6,825 bases of DNA from Christensenella sp. UBA1782 (GTDB lineage: Bacteria; Bacillota; Clostridia; Christensenellales; DTU072), in NCBI GenBank assembly GCA_002315475.1, contig DCGI01000006.1, positions 1 to 6,825 of the forward strand, in the 5' to 3' direction. Each line of letters opens with the position of its first letter. The stretch's first letter is position 1. Of the stretch, positions 1 through 6,593 are shown piece by piece. Under the pieces are notes generated by a model. The model made no database searches. It worked only from the letters and a program-made list of their open reading frames with translations, and had not been told where the DNA came from. The translations under genes were made by a program, and so were the position numbers.

Positions 1-60
1 CGCACAATATCTATTCGAACGTCATAAGCGTGTCCATGACGTTCGAATAGATATTGTGCG
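1..60. repeat. Perfect 25-bp inverted repeat, 10-nt loop
   Basis: Bases 1-25 are the exact reverse complement of bases 36-60, with the 10-nt spacer aagcgtgtcc between them. The repeat lies at the very edge of the window and inside the 3' end of the minus-strand gene 11-445: the right arm encodes residues 130-137 and the left arm supplies the last residues and the TAG stop. A 7-bp direct repeat, gcgtgtc, occurs in the loop (28-34) and again across the outer end of the right arm (58-64). No T-run is visible beyond the left arm, so a normal terminator cannot be confirmed. A fold-back artefact at a contig end is the simplest reading; a genuine cruciform or terminator is the alternative. Confidence 0.95.
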
Positions 61-445
61 TGTCATCGGTCGTCAACTGCCTAAAATAGATTGTATACGG
101 ACTTTCGGCATTGCCGTAGGGTACGTTTTCAAAAACGGCATTACCGTTCGAATCAATACTTTCGGCACTTCCGTACGTGGTGTTTCCCGTACTGTCCGTC
201 ATGATGATTGTTCCCGAAGTTACCGGCGTTCCGCCGGAAGCTCCCGTTTCGTTGACGATGAACATTAAAGTTCCTTCTGCGGCAAGGGTAAAAACTCCTT
301 GTCCCGTTTCCGCCGTCGCCGAATACGATTTAGGCGTTAAAGAGCTGTTCGTATATCCCGCGGCATTGACCGATACCGAATAGTTTCCGGTTTGCATTGC
401 CTGACCGCCGGTACCGTTTGTTATCGTTACGTTATAATTCGCCAT
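11..445 (-). CDS. Small beta-rich CnaB/prealbumin-like protein, 3' end suspect
   Basis: This encodes 144 residues from an ATG at 445, preceded by a strong AAAGGAGG (450-457) only 4 nt upstream. The composition is rich in Thr, Ser, Gly, Asn and Val with alternating strand-like segments and almost no Lys or Arg, typical of extracellular beta-sandwich modules. Two units can be seen: about residues 4-66 (with NYSVSVNAAGY, then FTLAAEGTLMFIVNE) and about 72-129 (with GNAVFENVPYG then PYTIYFRQL). The second resembles CnaB/SpaA prealbumin-like folds, in which a 'F-x-NVPYG' turn is followed by a 'Y-x-I/L' strand. There is no signal peptide, membrane segment or LPXTG motif. Residues 138-144 and the stop come from the loop and left arm of the perfect inverted repeat at the window edge, so the true protein may well continue past residue 137. 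A TATAGA-like element lies in the leader, but I see no convincing -35. The function is unknown; the fold assignment is an inference from pattern only. Confidence 0.65.
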   Translation of the reverse strand: MANYNVTITNGTGGQAMQTGNYSVSVNAAGYTNSSLTPKSYSATAETGQGVFTLAAEGTLMFIVNETGASGGTPVTSGTIIMTDSTGNTTYGSAESIDSNGNAVFENVPYGNAESPYTIYFRQLTTDDTHNIYSNVMDTLMTFE

Positions 446-449
446 GTTT

Positions 450-457
450 CCTCCTTT
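450..457 (-). promoter_or_regulatory. Strong ribosome binding site for the 144-residue gene
   Basis: Read on the minus strand this is AAAGGAGG, a near-perfect anti-Shine-Dalgarno match, followed by AAAC and the ATG at 445. The 4-nt spacing is shorter than usual, but no other in-frame start has such a site, so it fixes the start. Confidence 0.85.
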
Positions 458-518
458 GATTGGGGTTTATCCCTTTCTATACTATGAAAAAGAAAACAGG
501 ATCGGTTCCTTCCCATAA

Positions 519-553
519 AAAAACCTTCGCCTGTCCTACAAGCGAAGGTTTTT
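519..553 (-). terminator. Intrinsic terminator of the GH38 gene
   Basis: Arms aaaaaccttcgc (519-530) and gcgaaggttttt (542-553) are perfectly complementary over 12 bp. The 11-nt loop can add a three-pair extension (532-534 with 538-540). On the minus strand the stem is followed by a run of T (complement of the A tract 517-523). It lies 14 nt past the stop codon of the mannosidase gene. It also has a T-run on the plus strand, so it could work in both directions, but no plus-strand gene enters it. Confidence 0.9.
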
Positions 554-567
554 ACAGAGGACGATTA

Positions 568-3093
568 TTATTCTTCGTACTCGGTAAACAATACCTTTTT
601 CCAAATTTCGGAACCGTCTTCCAAATAATACGTTTGTACGGAGTACGGCGAATATTCCGTTTCCAAAGGATACGGTAAAACTTCCCCCGAAATTCTCACT
701 TTCGTAGCCTTACCGTTTGTTTCATAGGCACGCAGAATGATACCTTTGCCGTCTTCCGAACGTTTCAATGCGGAAACAAGAATATTATCACAGGAAACAT
801 GAATCCCTTCCGTTTTATCGGGCAAAGTACCGGTATGGTTATTTTCGATAATGACCGTCGGTTTTTTATTGAACAAACGGGCACGCTTCGTTATTTCCGC
901 ACAGTCGGTAAACGGCAGGACGGCGTACTCGAATTCGGTTACGCCCTGATCGGTTACGTCGGTATCTTCGGTTGCATAACGGGCATATCCGTGATCGCCG
1001 AAATACGGGCTTCTGACCGCCGTAATGCACATACGGTTATCCGTCATACTAAAGCTATACTTTCCGTCGTTCAGCATGGCAATTCCACCCTCTTTCCCGC
1101 AAACGGCACACCACATCTGTCCGCATTCTTCTTCTCCGTTTGTGGGACGCTCTATCGCACCGAACGGAATCTCGTAAAGGGAACGGGTTTCCGTCAAATT
1201 ACAAGGATACGAAAGTTTCAGCATCTTCTGCTTTTCGTGCCAATCCACTTTGACGTGGCAACGCACCATTCCGTCGTTTGCAAGACTGAAAATCTGTTCT
1301 AAGGTCGATTTTCCGTAGAAAGAAACGATTTTAACACCGACACGCAAAGGACCTCTTTCCACAAAATGAATCTTTGCTTGATTAAAATAGCCGATTTCTT
1401 TATCAAAATAGTTCAATCTATGGCTCCATGTATCGTGTTCGCTTTCGTCAATCACAATGGGAACGCCACCGCAAACGTCCACGAACGAAGTATCTTGATA
1501 CCTTTTTCGGAAAAGCCCCTTCTTGACGATACCGCGCTTGGGAACCGAAGCCAATAGTTGACGATTCTTCTTCTTGTCAAAAATTTCCGTCAAATACCCT
1601 GTTTGCAAGTCGAATCGAATACGGAAATAGTCGTCTTCTATGGAATGAAACGTATACTTTACTTCTTTATATGTCGGCAAAACGTGTTTTACCGAATCCA
1701 CCGTTTCCCGAACTTCGGGAGCCATGTACTTAATGCCGTGCGGCGCATCGTTTCTGTTAATATAATAGGTTACGTATCCGAGTGCGGGAATCTTGACGCG
1801 AATCAGAGAATCCGTCCTCCTTCCGCAAAGAACCGTCTGCGAAACGATATGCTGAACGGGTAGTTCGTTATCGTTTTCATCGTGTGCCGACGTGATTCTT
1901 AAATTGATTTTACACAAATCCTCTACGGGGAAGGGATGGGGATTCAAGAAGACAACGGGCGTCCCTTTGCTTTTATCCGAAGTATCGATAGCCCAAGAAA
2001 GAGATTGCGCGGCGTTATTGACCTGTTTGGTGGCTATCGCCTTTGCTTCCGATGCGAAGTTTTCGGCGTCTATGTATGCGTCTTTTATGCAACAACCGCC
2101 GCAAATATCGTGAAAATGAATAAAGCAAATATCTTTCCAACCTTTTTTATACTCCTCTGCAGGATACTTCTTTGCCAATAGAGAGGTCGCCAGCATCGAG
2201 AAAAATTCGGCTTCCGACAAACTTGTTTCTCCTTGCCGAATGGCTTTTTTTATGGGTGCATACGCCGCATAACAACCGCTTGCATGGTGTTGCATATCGT
2301 CTTGGTAGGTAGGAACGGAAAACTTCTTTTGTTCCCGAATAAAGTCAAACAAATCCTTCAAATCGCTGAATACGATACTGCCGGCATGGTTCTTTTCCCA
2401 TTCTTGTAAAAGTTCTATATGTCGAATGGTAGGACCGCCGCCGTGATTGCCCACGCCGTAGAACAAAGTCCCCGCCTCCAAAGAACGGGGTGCCGTTTCG
2501 CTTGCTTCTTTTAGTTTCTTTTCCAAAGCTTCGGTCGTGTCGAATTTGTTGCAGTAACATTCTCCTATGCGATACGCAAGTACTTGACTACCGTCTTGGG
2601 ATTGCCAATAAAAAACGTTACTATCCAAACTTTTTTCTTTTTCCTGCGGACGCATAAAGATATAATTTTGCATCCCGCTGTGTCTGAGGATCATGGGGAT
2701 ATTTCCGTTATGTCCGAAAGAATCCACGTTATACCCCGTCGTGGCGGTAACGCCGAATTTTTCATAAAAATACCGTTGCGAATACAGGCTTTGTCGGGCA
2801 AACCCCTCTCCGGAAGGAATGTTGCAATCGGGTTGCACGTACCAGCCCCCTACGATTACGAATCGACCTTCTCGAACCCGTTCTTGAATTTCCGCAAACA
2901 TCTTCGGATCGAATTCTTCTATCCATTCGTAAACCGAAGCACCGGCGCAAACGAATTTGAAATCGGGAAATTCCTTCATTCTGTCCAAAGCCGAACGCAA
3001 CGTTGCTTTTGCTTCCGCACTGCCTTCCTGCCAACACCACATCCAAGCGGGATCCAAATGCGCATTTCCCACGCAAAAAAACTTATTTTTCAT
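568..3093 (-). CDS. Glycoside hydrolase family 38 alpha-mannosidase
   Basis: This complete 841-residue enzyme is predicted to hydrolyse terminal alpha-mannosyl residues with retention of configuration using a bound metal, usually Zn. The N-terminal catalytic domain begins at once with NAHLDPAW (metal ligands His12 and Asp14), then NVDSFGHNG with Asp124 as nucleophile and ligand, GVGNHGGGPT (about 213-222), and a His-rich HHASGCYAAY segment (about 269-278). FIHFHDICGG follows, where His328 matches the fourth metal ligand (His471 of Golgi mannosidase II, in its HHDAITGT motif). The remainder is the beta-rich C-terminal region, ending with the family-like 'GIILRAYETNG' segment. The length is normal for bacterial members. 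There is no signal peptide, so a cytoplasmic enzyme acting on imported oligosaccharides is likely. The start is fixed by AGGAG 7 nt upstream. It is monocistronic: its own promoter lies upstream and a terminator 14 nt downstream. Family assignment is secure; the exact linkage specificity (alpha-1,2/1,3/1,6) cannot be read from the sequence. Confidence 0.95.
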   Translation of the reverse strand: MKNKFFCVGNAHLDPAWMWCWQEGSAEAKATLRSALDRMKEFPDFKFVCAGASVYEWIEEFDPKMFAEIQERVREGRFVIVGGWYVQPDCNIPSGEGFARQSLYSQRYFYEKFGVTATTGYNVDSFGHNGNIPMILRHSGMQNYIFMRPQEKEKSLDSNVFYWQSQDGSQVLAYRIGECYCNKFDTTEALEKKLKEASETAPRSLEAGTLFYGVGNHGGGPTIRHIELLQEWEKNHAGSIVFSDLKDLFDFIREQKKFSVPTYQDDMQHHASGCYAAYAPIKKAIRQGETSLSEAEFFSMLATSLLAKKYPAEEYKKGWKDICFIHFHDICGGCCIKDAYIDAENFASEAKAIATKQVNNAAQSLSWAIDTSDKSKGTPVVFLNPHPFPVEDLCKINLRITSAHDENDNELPVQHIVSQTVLCGRRTDSLIRVKIPALGYVTYYINRNDAPHGIKYMAPEVRETVDSVKHVLPTYKEVKYTFHSIEDDYFRIRFDLQTGYLTEIFDKKKNRQLLASVPKRGIVKKGLFRKRYQDTSFVDVCGGVPIVIDESEHDTWSHRLNYFDKEIGYFNQAKIHFVERGPLRVGVKIVSFYGKSTLEQIFSLANDGMVRCHVKVDWHEKQKMLKLSYPCNLTETRSLYEIPFGAIERPTNGEEECGQMWCAVCGKEGGIAMLNDGKYSFSMTDNRMCITAVRSPYFGDHGYARYATEDTDVTDQGVTEFEYAVLPFTDCAEITKRARLFNKKPTVIIENNHTGTLPDKTEGIHVSCDNILVSALKRSEDGKGIILRAYETNGKATKVRISGEVLPYPLETEYSPYSVQTYYLEDGSEIWKKVLFTEYEE

Positions 3094-3100
3094 ATTGTAA

Positions 3101-3107
3101 CTCCTAT
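3101..3107 (-). promoter_or_regulatory. Ribosome binding site of the GH38 gene
   Basis: The minus strand reads ATAGGAG here, then TTACAAT and the ATG at 3093. The 7-nt spacing is ideal and decides the start. It lies right next to the predicted transcription start, so the leader is very short. Confidence 0.85.
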
Positions 3108-3114
3108 TTTTGTC

Positions 3115-3143
3115 AGTATACCATATATTTGATTTCTTTTCAA
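3115..3143 (-). promoter_or_regulatory. Sigma-A-type promoter of the GH38 gene
   Basis: On the minus strand a TTGAAA -35 box (3138-3143) is separated by 17 nt from a TATACT -10 box (3115-3120). The -10 box is preceded by TGG, giving an extended -10 (TGn) element. Transcription should start near 3108, leaving a leader of only about 15 nt before the ATG at 3093. Confidence 0.85.
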
Positions 3144-3153
3144 GGACAACCTT

Positions 3154-3165
3154 ACGGAATTCCGT
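3154..3165. promoter_or_regulatory. 12-bp palindrome between divergent promoters, candidate operator
   Basis: ACGGAATTCCGT is a perfect 12-bp palindrome. It ends on the base directly before the -35 box (3166) of the plus-strand promoter and lies 10 bp from the -35 box of the minus-strand promoter. The position would suit a dimeric regulator acting on one or both genes. No regulator gene is in the window, and a 12-bp palindrome can occur by chance, so this is a suggestion only. Confidence 0.35.
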
Positions 3166-3193
3166 TTGACAAAAAAAATATTTGTTCTATAAT
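3166..3193 (+). promoter_or_regulatory. Consensus sigma-A promoter of the flavin reductase-like gene
   Basis: A perfect TTGACA -35 box (3166-3171) and a perfect TATAAT -10 box (3188-3193) are separated by 16 nt of A/T-rich spacer. Transcription should start near 3200, giving a leader of about 28 nt. The match is exact at all twelve positions, implying high basal strength. Confidence 0.93.
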
Positions 3194-3214
3194 AGACTTA
3201 AGAACACTATTAAC

Positions 3215-3220
3215 AAGGAG
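3215..3220 (+). promoter_or_regulatory. Ribosome binding site of the flavin reductase-like gene
   Basis: AAGGAG followed by a 7-nt spacer leads to the ATG at 3228. This rules out the longer upstream reading of the same frame, which would begin at 3003, inside the divergent mannosidase gene and upstream of the promoter. Confidence 0.9.
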
Positions 3221-3227
3221 AATACCC

Positions 3228-4172
3228 ATGAATGATTTTAAGGATTTAAGAATTGTCGATAACTTCTATCAGACCTCGTCTTTCTTTCCCATGCCCACCA
3301 TTTTGATTTCCACCGTCAGCGAAAACGGTCAAACCAATCTCGGCCCCTATTCCCTCTGCTTCCCCTATTACATAGCCGGAAAAAGTTACTACGCCATGAT
3401 TTTGGAAGTACGGAACAGTTCCAACACCGCTCAAAATATTTTACGCACCAAAAAGGTTTCTTTGAACTTCATACCCGACAAAAAGAAATATTTCAAAGAA
3501 GCCGTTCGGTTAGGTTTTCCCGGCATAAAAACCGAGGAAAAAATGAAAGATTGCCTATTTACTTTGGAGCAAAGCGACTTAGGCGAAGGAAGACCGAAAA
3601 TCGTTCAAGAAGCATTTCAAGTCTTTGAATGTACGTGGGACGACTCTTTGGAAGACGCTTACCTCGATCAACCCGGTTGTTTGGAAGGCTACGAACCGCC
3701 TTACCGTAATTTCAACGGAATCACCAGTAAATTCGGTGCACACTTTATCTTAAAAATCGACCGTATTCTGATGAAAGACAAGTATTACAATACGATTATT
3801 AACGGCGTAAAAGCATCCGGATATCCTCCCGTTCCCGTCGACTACGGTTATCGTGACAGTACCCATTTTTGGTGTTCCCGTTTCAAAAAGCCTTTCAAAG
3901 AAAAAATTCAGGCAAAAGACGGCGATATACAATCGGTCAAATACTGCGCCACCCGTCTTGATCCTCTCGTTCGTTTTACCGACGACGCTTGCGAAAAGTT
4001 TGTCAAGATTCCTCGCGTCTTCTTAAAAGCCGCATTGGTACAAATGGTGGAAATCGCAAGAGCAGAAGATATTAACGCCGCAAGCCCCGAAGAAAAAGCA
4101 AAAGGCATGATAGTCATTGATGCCAAATGTGCCGACAAAATCAACGATAAACGTCGGCAGGAAAAGAAATAA
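3228..4172 (+). CDS. FMN-binding split-barrel (flavin reductase-like) protein with C-terminal helical tail
   Basis: This 314-residue protein probably binds FMN and may reduce flavin or act as a small electron carrier in the cytoplasm. The N-terminal third fits the flavin reductase-like/flavoredoxin family: PTILISTVSENGQTNLGPYS (residues 23-42) matches the 'P-x-x-x-x-S/T-T-x-x-x-G-x-x-N-x-x-P-x-S' pattern, followed by a strand-rich YYAMILEVRNSSNTAQNI segment (54-71) and VSLNFIP (77-83). Typical members have about 160-210 residues; this one carries extra sequence. A middle part (about 195-247) contains DYGYRDSTHFW. The tail (about 250-297), 'FTDDACEKFVKIPRVFL' then 'MVEIARAEDINAASPEE', resembles the PCP_red helical domain found at the end of protochlorophyllide reductase subunit B ('A-x-x-x-L-x-x-I-P-x-F-x-R' then 'E-x-x-A-x-x-x-x-I'). 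The start is fixed by AAGGAG and the promoter. No signal peptide or Cys-rich iron-sulfur motif is seen. The physiological substrate is unknown. Confidence 0.85.
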   Translation: MNDFKDLRIVDNFYQTSSFFPMPTILISTVSENGQTNLGPYSLCFPYYIAGKSYYAMILEVRNSSNTAQNILRTKKVSLNFIPDKKKYFKEAVRLGFPGIKTEEKMKDCLFTLEQSDLGEGRPKIVQEAFQVFECTWDDSLEDAYLDQPGCLEGYEPPYRNFNGITSKFGAHFILKIDRILMKDKYYNTIINGVKASGYPPVPVDYGYRDSTHFWCSRFKKPFKEKIQAKDGDIQSVKYCATRLDPLVRFTDDACEKFVKIPRVFLKAALVQMVEIARAEDINAASPEEKAKGMIVIDAKCADKINDKRRQEKK

Positions 4173-4185
4173 TTTTTACCCTTCA

Positions 4186-4219
4186 AAAAACCCGACAGCG
4201 TTTCTGCTGTCGGGTTTTT
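4186..4219. terminator. Bidirectional intrinsic terminator between convergent genes
   Basis: Arms aaaaacccgacagc (4186-4199) and gctgtcgggttttt (4206-4219) pair perfectly over 14 bp around a 6-nt loop. A T-run follows on both strands. It ends the plus-strand flavin reductase-like gene 13 nt after its stop, and the minus-strand hydrolase gene, whose TAA (4222-4224) lies only 2 nt from the stem. Confidence 0.95.
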
Positions 4220-4221
4220 AT

Positions 4222-6585
4222 TTATATCGTCAATATCGTACCGGAAAGTTCTAAGTGCTTCGGACACAAATAAACGTCAATCGAACGAATATGGGTAAAA
4301 AGTCGATTAAACAGTGCATAAACCGTTACGGCACGCCCTTTCATTTCTTCGTAAACCGGCATATAGTAGGTATTGTTTGACGGCGTTTTCATCGCTTCGT
4401 GTTGCCACGTGTTTACGGGAAACTCGGGTGCTCTGTCCGTCATGCCGTAGTATTTACCGTTGCATTCCGCCACGCAATACACCCCTTCATAGCCGAAAAA
4501 TCCGTTTACGGCTACCGAAAGAAAGGTGTTATCGGACTGTTGCGGGACGGAAACGGTTACTTTTTGGCAAAGCTTCGTTTTCTTTCTGCGATAGGGTGCC
4601 ATTAGATTATTAGCCGTAGGATTGTTCGGTTCAACGGCTTTTCCGTCAACGTAAGCAACGACCGAAAAAACTCGGCTCATCGGATTCGGCAAGCTAAAAT
4701 ACCGCAACGTATCCCCAATCGTAAATACCGCTTTTTTCTTGGAACCTTCGAGGTCAATGACGTTATTGACTCTTTCCACGACCAATTTTGTGGTAAAGTG
4801 TTCCTCATAAATCAACTCGTCGAATTTTTTTGCCTTTTTCCATACGTCCAAATCGGCGGAATACTCCCCTTTTTTCGAATACCGTTGTTTCGGGGTTTGG
4901 TTTTGAACGTTCTCTTTCGGATCGAAATACACGATTTCCACCGTATCGCAATAGAATTCTTTTCCGAAGTCAACACGTAAATCGCCGCCCGCAATACGCA
5001 AATTGAAGATATACGGAAGCATTCTCGTGTCGAAATACGTATCTTCTTTTCCGTCGAAGAGTACACTCGACTCCGTCCCTCTGTATCGGTACGTTTCTTG
5101 CTCGAAAAACAAATCTCTGGCTTTTTTTACCTGCGGAATGGCTGTTTCTCCCGCTCGGATTCTCGATGCCGTCTCAAAACTGTCGTTACTTACGGCAAAC
5201 ATCGCCGTTTCATACAGTTGTCTGTCGTTTTTCGGTATTCTTGTCTTTTTCATGCTTCCCAAATATAAAGGAGCGACCTCTCTCCCGTCGGTTTTTTCCG
5301 ATTCGGCGATTTTCGACCTGGTAAAACCTTTTTGCATACAAATATCGTCATACGCATAGACGATTTTTACCGTATCGGGAGTACCGTCGGTTTCGTGTAG
5401 CGTCAAGTATTCGCATCCCGTCAAAACCCCGTCGGCTTTTTCGGTTTTTACGATTTCCAAAAGGCATGCTCGGAAAGGCGGCAAAGTCAGCGTAACTTCT
5501 TCCCCCCAACCGTATACGCCGACAAGTCCTTCGTAAGGAAATCTTTTTATCAAAGAAAAACTATCCCCTTTTTGCAACCCGATTTCTTCGGAAAGAGAAA
5601 CTGTAATATCTTTCTTTTCCCAAGTGGGATTGGACGTACAAAGGAATCGTCTGTCGCCGTCCCCTCTCGAAACGGCAAACGTCCCGTATTTTTTCGGAAG
5701 TTGCATACCGTTTACCAAAATATCACGATACCTTCTGTGCAAATTAAAGATTCTCGCTAAAATAGGATATTCGTCATCCCGTAGGAAAAAAGGATTTCCA
5801 TAGATTTCCGGTGCCAAAATCAAGCAACGCCCGAAAGCTTGTATAATCATATCGTCCTCGAAATAATCGTTAAACGAGCAAATGCAAACGCCGTGATCCT
5901 CCATGAGTCTGGTGAGATTCGGCGTCAAACCCCGAATAAAAGCAAAGGCTCTGTGATGCGGCGCGGTAATAAGATTGTAGCTGTTCCCGCCGACGTAGGT
6001 TTCTTTCCATTGCCAAAGGTCTGTCGTCGCATAAATCCATTCTTTCCCGACTTTGTTTCGATGAAGCAATAAAACCAAATCGGGAGAATAGGTGCGACAT
6101 TCTCGTATGGTTTTGGCAAAAGCCGGTCTGTTTTTCTTTTTTAGCTTTCCGCATACCCTGTCAAACTTAAACAATGCGAAATGATAATCCCTACATAAGC
6201 CAACCAATAAATCTCTTCTCTTTTGTTCCTCTTCCGGTGTGTCGCCGTATCCGTCAGTTCCTCCCCAAACACCCATTCTTGTCCCGATTTTGGCGGCAGC
6301 GTCTACAATGGGTGCGTACCCGTTCGGATACTGTGCCTTCAATTTCCCTTTTGAAAAATCGGCGTAGGTCTTATTGGCTCCGTCGAGGTTTCCCGCATCC
6401 CATGCATAAATATCCAGTTGCATCCCGTAGGTTTTTTGAAGATAGGCAAAAAAATCCAAATTGGCAAGGGTTTGTTCTTCGTTGGAACCTTCGTTTGTGT
6501 TGTTTAACCAAGTAAAATACTCGGAATGGGAAGGCGTGCTCTCGTCGGCACCGCAGGTTTCTTTGGTACGAATTTCTTTCTTCAT
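4222..6585 (-). CDS. Probable glycoside hydrolase, clan GH-D-like (GH36/GH27-type) barrel with C-terminal accessory modules
   Basis: This complete 787-residue protein looks like a retaining glycosidase of the alpha-galactosidase type. The N-terminal barrel runs to about residue 290: GMQLDIYAWDAGNLDG (54-69) resembles the 'D-x-W-x-x-D-A-G-W' entry strand, TRMGVWGGTDGYGDTP (102-117) the 'lG-x-W' segment, and ALFKFDRVCG (137-146) the 'l-K-x-D' strand, making Asp142 the candidate nucleophile. An acid/base candidate is Asp189 in ATTDLWQW, but this is uncertain. A beta-sandwich follows (about 298-380). A discoidin-like (F5/8C) module may lie from about 505 on (VLFDGKEDTYFD, then GDLRVDFGKEFYCDTVEIVY). 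The last hundred residues (VAVNGFFGYEGVY, then DRAPEFPVNTW, NNTYYMPVYEEMKGR) look like a separate conserved module. The large N-terminal beta-domain usual in GH36 is absent and there is no signal peptide. AAGGAG 8 nt upstream fixes the start; the gene follows the TrpB-like gene after 14 nt, probably in one operon. Substrate unknown; it could belong to an unclassified family. Confidence 0.7.
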   Translation of the reverse strand: MKKEIRTKETCGADESTPSHSEYFTWLNNTNEGSNEEQTLANLDFFAYLQKTYGMQLDIYAWDAGNLDGANKTYADFSKGKLKAQYPNGYAPIVDAAAKIGTRMGVWGGTDGYGDTPEEEQKRRDLLVGLCRDYHFALFKFDRVCGKLKKKNRPAFAKTIRECRTYSPDLVLLLHRNKVGKEWIYATTDLWQWKETYVGGNSYNLITAPHHRAFAFIRGLTPNLTRLMEDHGVCICSFNDYFEDDMIIQAFGRCLILAPEIYGNPFFLRDDEYPILARIFNLHRRYRDILVNGMQLPKKYGTFAVSRGDGDRRFLCTSNPTWEKKDITVSLSEEIGLQKGDSFSLIKRFPYEGLVGVYGWGEEVTLTLPPFRACLLEIVKTEKADGVLTGCEYLTLHETDGTPDTVKIVYAYDDICMQKGFTRSKIAESEKTDGREVAPLYLGSMKKTRIPKNDRQLYETAMFAVSNDSFETASRIRAGETAIPQVKKARDLFFEQETYRYRGTESSVLFDGKEDTYFDTRMLPYIFNLRIAGGDLRVDFGKEFYCDTVEIVYFDPKENVQNQTPKQRYSKKGEYSADLDVWKKAKKFDELIYEEHFTTKLVVERVNNVIDLEGSKKKAVFTIGDTLRYFSLPNPMSRVFSVVAYVDGKAVEPNNPTANNLMAPYRRKKTKLCQKVTVSVPQQSDNTFLSVAVNGFFGYEGVYCVAECNGKYYGMTDRAPEFPVNTWQHEAMKTPSNNTYYMPVYEEMKGRAVTVYALFNRLFTHIRSIDVYLCPKHLELSGTILTI

Positions 6586-6593
6586 TTTGGATT

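Noticed and set aside
1..60. Inverted repeat as an insertion sequence end, attachment site or CRISPR-like repeat
   Set aside because: It is a single hairpin with no second copy in the window, no transposase or integrase and no target duplication; a terminator also could not be confirmed because no T-run is visible.
446..518. Promoter for the 144-residue gene
   Set aside because: A TATAGA-like element exists on the minus strand, but I found no acceptable -35 box at 16-18 nt, so I did not call it.
799..1302. Plus-strand open frame of 167 codons
   Set aside because: It lies fully antisense to the GH38 gene, has no ribosome binding site that I can see, and its translation has no recognisable motif.
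2584..3132. Plus-strand open frame of 182 codons opposite the mannosidase 5' end
   Set aside because: It is antisense to the strongly conserved GH38 metal-site region and runs on through the mannosidase promoter; its translation looks like frame shadow.
3003..3227. In-frame upstream extension of the flavin reductase-like gene
   Set aside because: It would start within the divergent mannosidase gene and upstream of the consensus promoter at 3166-3193; the AAGGAG at 3215-3220 and ATG at 3228 fit the start, and the extension resembles no known N-terminus.
3094..3227. Riboswitch or structured leader in the divergent region
   Set aside because: Both predicted leaders are under 30 nt, too short for a known riboswitch, and the only clear symmetry is the 12-bp palindrome upstream of the transcription starts.
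3908..4267. Minus-strand open frame of 119 codons across the convergent terminator
   Set aside because: It reads straight through the bidirectional terminator and overlaps both real genes.
5003..5359. Plus-strand open frame of 118 codons
   Set aside because: It is antisense to the 787-residue hydrolase, with no ribosome binding site or motif.
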